12,826 nt of DNA, taken from positions 1 to 12,826 of the forward strand of contig CAYUCW010000055.1 in assembly GCA_964443435.1 (NCBI GenBank), read 5' to 3'. Shown piece after piece: positions 1 to 6,276 of the stretch. Below the pieces are notes generated by a model. It did not search any database. It saw only the letters and a list, made by a program, of their open reading frames with translations, and was not told the DNA's origin. The stretch is from Pseudaquidulcibacter sp964443435 (lineage in GTDB: Bacteria; Pseudomonadota; Alphaproteobacteria; Caulobacterales; Aquidulcibacteraceae). The position numbers and the translations under genes were made by a program. Positions within the stretch are counted from its first letter, which is position 1, and every line of letters begins with the position of its first letter.

Positions 1-488
1 GAAGGGATAAGGCGATTGGCAACTTCATAGGCACAGGCAACATGCATTGCGGTTGGGAATGTATCATTTGAAGATTGGCTCATGTTTACATGATCATTCG
101 GGTGCACTGGTTTTTTGCTTCCCATTTCACCGCCAAGCAATTCGATTGCGCGATTGGAAATAACTTCATTGGCATTCATATTTGATTGCGTGCCAGAGCC
201 AGTTTGCCAAACCACAAGTGGGAAATGCGCATTTAATTTGCCGTCAATTACTTCATCGGCGGCTTTAACGATAATATCGCCAATATCTTTTGGCATTTTA
301 CCAAGCTTCATATTAGTAATAGCCGCCGCTTTTTTAACAATACCCAATGCACGAACAATTGCTTCTGGTTGCTTTTCCCAACCGATTTTGAAATTGCCAA
401 GACTTCTTTGAGCCTGAGCGCCCCAATATTTTGAATTATCAACTTCAATTGGGCCAAAAGTATCGGTTTCTGTGCGGGTAGTTGTCAT
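1..488 (-). CDS. fumC: Fumarate hydratase class II, N-terminal part (runs off left edge)
   Basis: Class II fumarase interconverts fumarate and L-malate in the TCA cycle, in the cytoplasm, as an iron-independent homotetramer. About 162 N-terminal residues of a family that is usually about 460 long are visible; the rest lies beyond base 1. The opening MTTTRTETDTFGPIEVDNSK and YWGAQAQRS are standard for FumC. Residues 97-109 (GSGTQSNMNANEV) form part of the active site, and 129-142 (HPNDHVNMSQSSND) are the region binding substrate and the secondary B site. The ATG at 486-488 follows a good Shine-Dalgarno (AAGGAA, about 491-500 read on the minus strand). A candidate promoter lies just upstream. 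It is divergent from the membrane protein gene at 609. Aspartase (AspA) is the nearest relative, but the N-terminus and B-site residues fit FumC better. Confidence 0.96.
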   Translation of the reverse strand, partial: MTTTRTETDTFGPIEVDNSKYWGAQAQRSLGNFKIGWEKQPEAIVRALGIVKKAAAITNMKLGKMPKDIGDIIVKAADEVIDGKLNAHFPLVVWQTGSGTQSNMNANEVISNRAIELLGGEMGSKKPVHPNDHVNMSQSSNDTFPTAMHVACAYEVANRLIP

Positions 489-514
489 TTGAATTTCCTT
501 AATTTTGTGCCACT

Positions 515-542
515 TCTATAATGCCAGAAGCTTAAATTGCAA
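515..542 (-). promoter_or_regulatory. Candidate sigma70-type promoter for fumC
   Basis: On the minus strand a -35-like TTGCAA (537-542) is followed after 16 bp by a -10-like TATAGA (515-520). Transcription would start near 508, leaving a leader of about 20 nt with the Shine-Dalgarno of fumC. This is a consensus match by eye only. TTGCAA is self-complementary, so it could also serve the divergent gene (TTGCAA, 17 bp, TATCAG at 560-565), but that match is weaker. Confidence 0.4.
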
Positions 543-608
543 AGTAAAAACGACATAAATATCAGGCATTATTTTGACATTCAAATGTTTATTAATTAGG
601 GACATGAA

Positions 609-1376
609 ATGAATATTCTTTTGCTTAAATTGCTACTCGTTCCATTTTTTATCGGCCTAATGAGTTTGGTGGCAAAAAAATTCGGCTCTAATTGGGCGGG
701 AATTTTTGGCGGAATGCCTGTGGTTGGCGGCCCAATCCTTATTATTCTTATTCTTGAAAATGGCACGGAGTTTGGGACGAATGCCTCGATTGCGGCGGTT
801 GCATCGGCGGCGGCCTATATTTGTTTTGGTATTGCCTATAGTCATTTAGTAAAGCGTTATAATTGGCAATTAAGCATGCTTGGCGCGGTTATTATATGGT
901 CAATTGCGGCATGGATAATTATGGAAATCAAGCCAGATCTAATTCTTGCAATTATCATAAGCTTTTTTGTGATTTTATCGTCTGAATTTTTAATGCCAGA
1001 TTTTGAAAAGACACAGAATAATAGTGCGAAAAGCCTTAATTTGACAGTTCGTATGTTTGCCGGTGTCGCGCTTACGCTTTTGATATCTGCAATCGCACAT
1101 ATAGCAGGAAGTAGGTTAAGTGGCCTTCTTGCGCTTTACCCCATTCTTGGCACTATTATGCTTGTATCGACGCATAAATCTTTTGGATATAATGAAGCAA
1201 TAAAATTATTCCGTGGCATGTCACGCGGGGCTTATTCAATTCTTGGATTCTTTGGAAGTCTTGCATATTTTGGCAATAAAATGCCATTAATATTGGCGAT
1301 TTTAATTGCGATTTTTGCCGCGTTATTAATTCAAGCAATAGTGGTAACTTTGTTTTTAAAACAAACTAGGGCTTAA
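609..1376 (+). CDS. Polytopic inner-membrane protein with internal duplication
   Basis: A 255-residue, very hydrophobic protein with about 7-8 predicted membrane helices and few charged residues, placing it in the inner membrane. I recognise it only as a conserved hypothetical membrane protein of proteobacteria; no substrate or reaction is known to me. Residues 26-44 (GSNWAGIFGGMPVVGGPIL) and 167-185 (GSRLSGLLALYPILGTIML) share the pattern GS-x3-G-x5-P-x2-G, about 141 residues apart. This suggests two homologous halves, as in many small transporters and exporters. The ATG at 609 has a Shine-Dalgarno-like TTAGGGA at 597-602. The stop overlaps the 3' end of the convergent TfoX-domain gene by 11 bp. 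Transport is an inference from the fold pattern only. Confidence 0.85.
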   Translation: MNILLLKLLLVPFFIGLMSLVAKKFGSNWAGIFGGMPVVGGPILIILILENGTEFGTNASIAAVASAAAYICFGIAYSHLVKRYNWQLSMLGAVIIWSIAAWIIMEIKPDLILAIIISFFVILSSEFLMPDFEKTQNNSAKSLNLTVRMFAGVALTLLISAIAHIAGSRLSGLLALYPILGTIMLVSTHKSFGYNEAIKLFRGMSRGAYSILGFFGSLAYFGNKMPLILAILIAIFAALLIQAIVVTLFLKQTRA

Positions 1377-1692
1377 GTTTTTTCTTCTTATCTGGCGTTG
1401 CTGCCGCGATATCAAACATTGCTTTTATGAAAACTTCTGGATCATCTAATTGATCTTCGCTTACTAGATAATAGAGTTTCGATTCTGGATATGCGTGATC
1501 TTTTTCACAAATATCGTTTAAATGTTCAGATTGCTTGGTTGGCTTTATCAATAGGCGATTATCGCAAACAAAGGCAACTGTCTTGCCATCTACATAAAGG
1601 CAATATTCACCAAACATTGGGCGCACACTAAAGCGTGTAAAATGACCAAGCTTAGTAAGAAGATAATCTATAAAATCTTTATCGGTTGCCAT
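1366..1692 (-). CDS. TfoX/Sxy N-terminal domain protein
   Basis: A 108-residue protein consisting almost entirely of the TfoX N-terminal domain: the RPMFGEYCLYVDGKTVAFVC stretch (about residues 24-43), then LLIKP and a lysine-rich tail. In Haemophilus and E. coli the full-length TfoX/Sxy, about 200 residues, coactivates competence genes with CRP. Stand-alone N-terminal domain proteins like this one are common and mostly of unknown role, so competence should not be assumed. It is the last gene of the cdsA-like/DUF6157/plsC operon: its ATG (1690-1692) lies one base beyond the plsC stop (1694-1696), which suggests translational coupling. Its 3' end overlaps the convergent membrane gene by 11 bp. 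Confidence 0.85.
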   Translation of the reverse strand: MATDKDFIDYLLTKLGHFTRFSVRPMFGEYCLYVDGKTVAFVCDNRLLIKPTKQSEHLNDICEKDHAYPESKLYYLVSEDQLDDPEVFIKAMFDIAAATPDKKKKLKP

Positions 1693-1693
1693 G

Positions 1694-2332
1694 TTACTTC
1701 CAATTAATCGGTGGGGCTTTTGTCTTAAGTTCCATAATTTTAGCTTTTAATTCTTCCATTAATTTAAGTTTATCTTCATTCCAATTCAAAGCATTACCAA
1801 TATAAACCGATACATTCATAGGCACAAAAAGGCTTTCTCCTTTGGGCAATGCACGCCCCGCACCATGAATATAAACAGGGATTATTGGCGCTTTTGGGCA
1901 ATGCTCAGCAAGTCTTGCAATGCCAGATTTAAAGGGCTGTAATTCTTCAGGATTACCGCGTGTTCCTTCGGGAAAAACAATAAGGATTTGATTATTATCA
2001 AGCGCAGCTTTGGCTTCTTCTAAGATGTCTTCGCCTTTTACGGGTTTTCTTTTAAGCGGGATAATACCAACAATATTTCTTGAAAACCATGAAGATATTG
2101 GATTGCTTAGGAAATGGTCGGCGGCGGCAACAGGGCGCAAAATATCAAGAGTTCTTGCCCTAAATAAGCAAAGCAAAACCAAAGTATCAATATGACTATT
2201 ATGATTGGCGGCAATAATCGCGGGCCCAGTAAGGGGTAGGTTTTCTTTGCCCTCTGTGTGCATTCCAATAAGAAGACGTGCCGCAGGACGGACAATGAAT
2301 TTTAATAATCCGCGTCTTAATAACTGAAGCAC
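1694..2332 (-). CDS. plsC: 1-acyl-sn-glycerol-3-phosphate acyltransferase (PlsC family)
   Basis: A lysophosphatidate acyltransferase would transfer an acyl group to lysophosphatidic acid to give phosphatidic acid at the inner face of the membrane. The 212 residues are close to the usual 200-250. The catalytic H-x4-D motif is NHNSHID at 43-49 and the glycerophosphate-binding motif is FPEGTRG at 120-126; a basic, hydrophobic N-terminus (LLRRGLLKFIVRPAARLL) suits membrane association. The start is a GTG (2330-2332) preceded by AAAGGAT seven bases upstream. That Shine-Dalgarno overlaps the stop codon of the DUF6157 gene, so the two are probably coupled. The CdsA-like gene two places upstream would use its product. 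Whether this is the main PlsC or an accessory paralogue cannot be told from the window. Confidence 0.92.
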   Translation of the reverse strand: MLQLLRRGLLKFIVRPAARLLIGMHTEGKENLPLTGPAIIAANHNSHIDTLVLLCLFRARTLDILRPVAAADHFLSNPISSWFSRNIVGIIPLKRKPVKGEDILEEAKAALDNNQILIVFPEGTRGNPEELQPFKSGIARLAEHCPKAPIIPVYIHGAGRALPKGESLFVPMNVSVYIGNALNWNEDKLKLMEELKAKIMELKTKAPPINWK

Positions 2333-2343
2333 TTAAATATCCT

Positions 2344-2745
2344 TTAGATTTTCTTTGACCTCATGCCATGGGTTTTTGCAATCGAAGTATCATTTAAAAG
2401 GCTTTTATACTCATCACTTTCGATAGGATAAATCGCAATTTTGCTTTCTAAATTATTATGAACACCATAGCCCAAAGTTTTTACAAGTGGCGATGCCCTA
2501 AGGCAGGATTGCGGCTTTGAAAACAAAGCTTCTTTAGCAATTTCAAATTCGTCCATTTCCATATCGCGGCGCTTCATATAGACAAGCGTCAATAATTCAT
2601 CCGAAGTATATTTATACGGATTATTAAGTGCGATTTCCAATTGTAACGCAGCAATAGTTCCGGCTTTCGCCTCTTTTTTAGCTGTCTTTAGATTATAATC
2701 AGATGCCACAAGTATAAATGCGTTAGTATAGTTTGTTGTATTCAT
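2344..2745 (-). CDS. DUF6157 family protein
   Basis: A 133-residue soluble protein of unknown function that I recognise as DUF6157. Family features visible are the opening MNTTNYTNAFILVA, the YKYTSDELL segment (about 45-52), FSKPQSCLRASPLVKTLGYG (75-94), the AIYPIESDEY block (about 104-113) and the C-terminal MRSKK. There is no signal peptide or membrane segment. It lies between the CdsA-like and PlsC genes, 14 nt after the former, and its stop TAA (2344-2346) is embedded in the Shine-Dalgarno of plsC. Only a weak Shine-Dalgarno precedes its own ATG, so it may depend on coupling from upstream. The context hints at, but does not prove, a link to phospholipid metabolism. Confidence 0.85.
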   Translation of the reverse strand: MNTTNYTNAFILVASDYNLKTAKKEAKAGTIAALQLEIALNNPYKYTSDELLTLVYMKRRDMEMDEFEIAKEALFSKPQSCLRASPLVKTLGYGVHNNLESKIAIYPIESDEYKSLLNDTSIAKTHGMRSKKI

Positions 2746-2759
2746 GTCGTTTATATAGA

Positions 2760-3734
2760 TTAAAATTTTTCTAATGCAAAGAATGCAAGGAAGTGAAAAT
2801 ATATTGGCGCGGTAAAGGTAAGGCTGTCAAGTCTATCAAGTATGCCTCCATGCCCTGGAATTGCATTTGATGTGTCTTTTACGCCTAAATCTCTTTTTAT
2901 CGCACTCATGGTTATATCGCCACCAAAACCTGCAATTGGAATGACAATAGCCAATAAAACTAATGGAAATCCAGTCATTGGTGTGAATATAGGACCAAGT
3001 AAAATAATAAATATAAATGTAGTTATAAAGCCGCCAATTGCACCTTCCCAAGTTTTATTAGGGCTTACATTAGGTGTGATTTTGGTTTTTCCAAAACTTT
3101 TGCCCCAAATATACTGCGCTACATCATTAAGTTCGGTTATGAAAAGAATAAAGAATACAAGGCCAATTGTTCCTGATGGCGGAAGCTCATGCAAAGGGAC
3201 TTGAAGTAATAATGGGATATAGCCAATATTTAAAACGCAAACTACTACGCCCCAATAAATTATCCCAACTGTTGATAAAAAACCATCAGTTCGCCCAATC
3301 CATGCCATTGCAAGGGCAAGTGCAAGAAATAAATAAACCGGAACAAGCGTAAGGAAAAAACCAATTCTATCTATGCCAATTGCAAAATAAGCAATTAATA
3401 TTGCCGAATAGGCAATAAGCATTATTGGCCTATCTTCCTTACGACTAGGCGCAAGCGATAAATATTCTTTAAGCGCCAAAAAAGAAATAATTGCGAATAA
3501 AATTATAAAGGGAAGTTTTCCTAGTAATAATGTTCCGCAAAGTAAAATCGATATAATCCACCATGATTTCATGCGCGGCATTAAGTCTGAAAAATTACCA
3601 TTATTCGCAGTTTTAAACTTGGCAATTGCCGTGCCAATAACCAATAATAGAAATAGACCGGTGAAGGCTATAATCATTGGCAATGATAATATTGGTATAA
3701 ATGATAAAATCTGCATTTTTTGGTCATATAGCAA
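2760..3734 (-). CDS. Phosphatidate cytidylyltransferase (CdsA/YnbB-like)
   Basis: An integral membrane enzyme of 324 residues with about 8-9 hydrophobic segments. The family makes CDP-diacylglycerol from phosphatidate and CTP, the precursor of phosphatidylglycerol and phosphatidylethanolamine. The C-terminal CDP-diglyceride synthetase signature is intact at about 277-303 (S-x-I-K-R-x4-K-D-x-S-x2-I-P-x-H-G-G-I-x-D-R-L-D), preceded by SPNKTWEG (224-231) and D204. The length and the ITPNVSPNKTWEG form resemble YnbB-type paralogues more than housekeeping CdsA (about 270-285). The longest reading starts at TTG (3732-3734); an ATG seven codons in (3714-3716) is an alternative giving 318 residues. 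Neither has a good Shine-Dalgarno. It is first in the operon with DUF6157, plsC and the TfoX-domain gene. Confidence 0.9.
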   Translation of the reverse strand: MLYDQKMQILSFIPILSLPMIIAFTGLFLLLVIGTAIAKFKTANNGNFSDLMPRMKSWWIISILLCGTLLLGKLPFIILFAIISFLALKEYLSLAPSRKEDRPIMLIAYSAILIAYFAIGIDRIGFFLTLVPVYLFLALALAMAWIGRTDGFLSTVGIIYWGVVVCVLNIGYIPLLLQVPLHELPPSGTIGLVFFILFITELNDVAQYIWGKSFGKTKITPNVSPNKTWEGAIGGFITTFIFIILLGPIFTPMTGFPLVLLAIVIPIAGFGGDITMSAIKRDLGVKDTSNAIPGHGGILDRLDSLTFTAPIYFHFLAFFALEKF

Positions 3735-3739
3735 TTGAT

Positions 3740-3793
3740 AAAAGAATAAAACCTCTAATTTGTCTTGACGATTTTTAAAACGGGTTCATTCTA
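3740..3793. repeat. 54-bp direct repeat, left copy (contig end)
   Basis: Bases 3740-3793 are identical to 3894-3947 on the other side of the run of N. A repeat of 54 bp ending exactly at the gap is what overlapping contig ends look like in a k-mer assembly with k near 55. It is most likely one genomic copy written twice. It ends at CTA, precisely where the MITE-like element begins in the other copy. Confidence 0.95.
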
Positions 3794-3893
3794 NNNNNNN
3801 NNNNNNNNNNNNNNNNNNNNNNNNNNNNNNNNNNNNNNNNNNNNNNNNNNNNNNNNNNNNNNNNNNNNNNNNNNNNNNNNNNNNNNNNNNNNN
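3794..3893. other. Assembly gap, exactly 100 N
   Basis: One hundred consecutive N, the conventional length for a gap of unknown size. Since both sides carry the same 54 bases, the real gap length is probably negative (an overlap), and the cdsA-like gene and the oligopeptidase gene are probably separated by only about 190 bp. Confidence 0.97.
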
Positions 3894-3947
3894 AAAAGAA
3901 TAAAACCTCTAATTTGTCTTGACGATTTTTAAAACGGGTTCATTCTA
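3894..3947. repeat. 54-bp direct repeat, right copy (contig start)
   Basis: Same 54 bases as 3740-3793. Here the sequence continues after CTA into the inverted-repeat element. It contains the candidate promoter of the oligopeptidase gene. Confidence 0.95.
3919..3946 (+). promoter_or_regulatory. Candidate promoter upstream of the oligopeptidase gene
   Basis: TTGACG (3919-3924), within TCTTGACG, is a good alphaproteobacterial -35. After 16 bp comes CATTCT (3941-3946), a weak -10. If used, transcription would start a few bases inside the inserted element. In an allele without the element, the start would lie just ahead of the Shine-Dalgarno. This is pattern matching by eye, and the -10 is poor. 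Confidence 0.3.
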
Positions 3948-4054
3948 GGGTCAGGACTTATTATTTAACGAAGTGGGAATTGTTCTTTGTCAAAGAAATA
4001 ACGTGAGAAAAGGTTTTTGCGCAACACACGAAATTAATTAATGAGTCCTGACCC
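3948..4054. mobile_element. 107-bp MITE-like element with terminal inverted repeats
   Basis: The ends GGGTCAGGACT (3948-3958) and AGTCCTGACCC (4044-4054) are perfect inverted repeats. Allowing two mismatches, the match extends to 21 bp (3948-3968 against 4034-4054, 19 of 21). TA flanks both ends (3946-3947 and 4055-4056), consistent with the TA target duplication of IS630/Tc1-mariner-type transposases; an IS5-group parent is also possible. The centre has a perfect short palindrome, TTCTTTG-T-CAAAGAA (3983-3997). There is no room for a transposase, so it would be moved in trans by an element outside this window. It separates the candidate promoter from the Shine-Dalgarno of the oligopeptidase gene, and its right end supplies a spurious in-frame ATG at 4041. 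Confidence 0.7.
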
Positions 4055-4073
4055 TAACAAAAAAGAGGTAATT

Positions 4074-6251
4074 ATGAATCGACGTGAATTAATCTATAGT
4101 ATTGGCGCACTAAGTTTGGCAATGAATACAAAAACTGCTTTCGCAAATGAAGGAATAAAAATGAACGCCCCGATTGCTAAGAAAATACCTATTACTATTA
4201 AACAATTAGGTCGCACGCGCACTGATGATTATGCTTGGATGCGTGATGAAAATTGGCGCGATGTTCTTAATGATCCTTCAAAACTAAACACTGAGATTCG
4301 TAGTTATTTGGTCGAAGAAAATAATTATACTAAATCGGTTTTGCTTGATAAAACAACGGAACTTCGCGAAACCTTATTCAAAGAAATGCGCGCAAGAATT
4401 AAAGAAGATGATTCAAGCCCACCAAGCCCAGATGGTGAATATTCATATTATCGTCGCTTTAGGGAAGGTGGCCAATATCCAGTTATTGCCCGAAAAAAAA
4501 TCAATCCTGTAACCAAAGAATTTATCTCACCTGAGCAAATTTTGATTGATGGCGATAAAGAAGCAAAACCGCATAAATTCTGGAAACTTGTAGATTATAC
4601 CCATAATAAGTCCCAAGATTTTATTTCATATTCGGTTGATTATGAAGGCGCAAGAAATTGCGATATTTATTTCCGCATTGTTTCAAATTCACAAAATCTT
4701 TCTGAGAAGCTTGAAAATACAACAGGTGATATTGTTTGGGCCAAAGATAATCGCACAGTTTTTTATGTTAAAAATGATGCCGAAGTGCGCCCTGTAAAAG
4801 TTATGCGCCATATTATTGGTACAGATCCGAAAAGCGATGTTTTAGTGTATCAAGAAAAAGATCCGGCTTATTTTGTTGGGCTTTCTGAAAGCTCATCTGG
4901 GGAATATGTATTTATAGTTTCAGAAGCTTCAGATCACACCGAATGTCGCTATTTGCCACTTGAAACCCCGACTGCTAAGCCTGTTTTATTCTCTAAAAGA
5001 AAAGCAGGCTTTGAATATTTGCCAGATCATCATGGCGATTATTTTTATTTCAAAACCAATAAGGATAAAGCCACCGATTATAAAATTATGCGCACTAGCG
5101 TCCAAAAACCAAGCCCGAAAGATTGGGAAGATTATATCCCATATAGTGATGGCACATTGGTTGATAATTTTATACTATATAAAGATTATATGGCGCGAAT
5201 TGAAATGTTTGACGCGCTTCCAAGAATTACAATCCATGAATTGGCATCAAAGTCAGAGCATGTGATTTCATTTAATGAAGAAGCGTTCGATTTAGATTTA
5301 ATTGGCGGCTTTGAATTCGATACAAATATTGTAAGGTTTGGTTATTCTTCACCTTCAACGCCTTATGAATCCTATGATTATAATATGCAAACCAAAGAAA
5401 GGGTTTTGGTAAAACGCCAAGAAATTCCGTCTGGTCATAAAAAAGAAGATTATATAGTTAAGCGCGTTCAAGTGCCTTCGGGTGGTGTTAATGTGCCGCT
5501 TACTCTGCTTTATAAAAATGACACGCCAATTGATGGCACAGCGCCCGTATATTTATATGGTTATGGCTCTTATGGGATTACAATGCCCGATAGTTTTGGC
5601 GCAAACATATTAAACCTTGTAAATCGTGGCTTTATTTGTGCGGTGGCGCATATAAGGGGCGGCATGGAGCGTGGCTATAATTGGTATCAGAGCGGTAAAA
5701 TGCGTAAAAAGCAAAACACCTTCACCGACTTTATTAATTGCGGCAAATTCCTAATCGATAATAATTATACCAAAAAAGGCAATATTTATGCCGAAGGCCG
5801 CTCTGCGGGTGGCCTTTTAATGGGCGTTGTTGTCAATCAAGCACCAGAGCTTTTTGGCGGCATTGTTGCGGGTGTTGCCTTTGTTGATATGATGAATACG
5901 ATTTCCGATGATACATTGCCATTAACACCGCCAGAATGGACGGAATGGGGCAATCCAATCAAAGACGTGGGTGATTATGACACTATGGCGGCTTATAGCC
6001 CTTATGATAATGTCGAAACCCGTGCCTATCCACCAATATTTGCGCAAACCGCACTTTCCGATAGCCAAGTAACCTATTGGGAGCCGGCAAAATGGATTGC
6101 CAAACTTAGGGCCACTTCGCCAAATGCCGGGCCATTCTTACTTAATGTAAATATGGAAGCGGGGCATGGCGGCGCATCAGGAAGATTTGATAGACTTAAA
6201 GAAATCGCGGATGCACAGGCATTCGTGCTTTGGTGTGCAAAGCGTGGGTAA
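4074..6251 (+). CDS. Oligopeptidase B-like S9A serine peptidase, probably exported
   Basis: A prolyl-oligopeptidase-family (S9A) enzyme closest to oligopeptidase B, which cuts short peptides after Arg or Lys. The order is N-terminal segment, beta-propeller (about 80-415) and alpha/beta-hydrolase domain. From the ATG at 4074 (725 aa) the catalytic triad is S577 (GRSAGG), D663 (LSDSQVTYWEPAKW) and H698 (AGHGGASGR). The LLMGVVVNQAPELF and AYSPYDNV segments match PtrB closely. I chose 4074 because AAGAGG (4063-4068) precedes it; the in-frame ATG at 4041 lies in the mobile-element end. Residues 1-24 (NRRELIYSIGALSLA...AFA) look like a twin-arginine or Sec signal peptide, unlike cytoplasmic E. coli PtrB. 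A second ATG at 4161 (M30) has its own AAGGA and would give a cytoplasmic form. It is first of five plus-strand genes. Confidence 0.9.
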   Translation: MNRRELIYSIGALSLAMNTKTAFANEGIKMNAPIAKKIPITIKQLGRTRTDDYAWMRDENWRDVLNDPSKLNTEIRSYLVEENNYTKSVLLDKTTELRETLFKEMRARIKEDDSSPPSPDGEYSYYRRFREGGQYPVIARKKINPVTKEFISPEQILIDGDKEAKPHKFWKLVDYTHNKSQDFISYSVDYEGARNCDIYFRIVSNSQNLSEKLENTTGDIVWAKDNRTVFYVKNDAEVRPVKVMRHIIGTDPKSDVLVYQEKDPAYFVGLSESSSGEYVFIVSEASDHTECRYLPLETPTAKPVLFSKRKAGFEYLPDHHGDYFYFKTNKDKATDYKIMRTSVQKPSPKDWEDYIPYSDGTLVDNFILYKDYMARIEMFDALPRITIHELASKSEHVISFNEEAFDLDLIGGFEFDTNIVRFGYSSPSTPYESYDYNMQTKERVLVKRQEIPSGHKKEDYIVKRVQVPSGGVNVPLTLLYKNDTPIDGTAPVYLYGYGSYGITMPDSFGANILNLVNRGFICAVAHIRGGMERGYNWYQSGKMRKKQNTFTDFINCGKFLIDNNYTKKGNIYAEGRSAGGLLMGVVVNQAPELFGGIVAGVAFVDMMNTISDDTLPLTPPEWTEWGNPIKDVGDYDTMAAYSPYDNVETRAYPPIFAQTALSDSQVTYWEPAKWIAKLRATSPNAGPFLLNVNMEAGHGGASGRFDRLKEIADAQAFVLWCAKRG

Positions 6252-6276
6252 TTTATTTCTCTAAGTAAGTTTAATA

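Noticed and set aside
115..411. Open plus-strand frame of 98 codons
   Set aside because: It lies opposite fumC, whose translation is clear and conserved; it is a shadow frame.
1349..1380. Possible terminator between the convergent membrane and TfoX-domain genes
   Set aside because: Stems are short and nearly all A/T, and the bases are coding on both strands; the T run after AAACT/AGTTT is encoded Lys codons of the other gene.
1366..1692. Competence regulator assignment from the TfoX domain
   Set aside because: Only the N-terminal domain is present and no competence genes or sites are in the window.
2842..3204. Open plus-strand frame of 120 codons
   Set aside because: Antisense to the CdsA-like gene with its intact signature motif; no Shine-Dalgarno and no recognisable family.
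3740..3947. 54-bp direct repeat as a biological duplication or an attachment-site pair
   Set aside because: Both copies end at or begin next to exactly 100 N, so overlapping contig ends explain it better.
3983..3997. TTCTTTG-T-CAAAGAA as an operator of the oligopeptidase gene
   Set aside because: It is in the centre of the MITE-like element, where a symmetric core is expected; independent regulatory meaning cannot be claimed.
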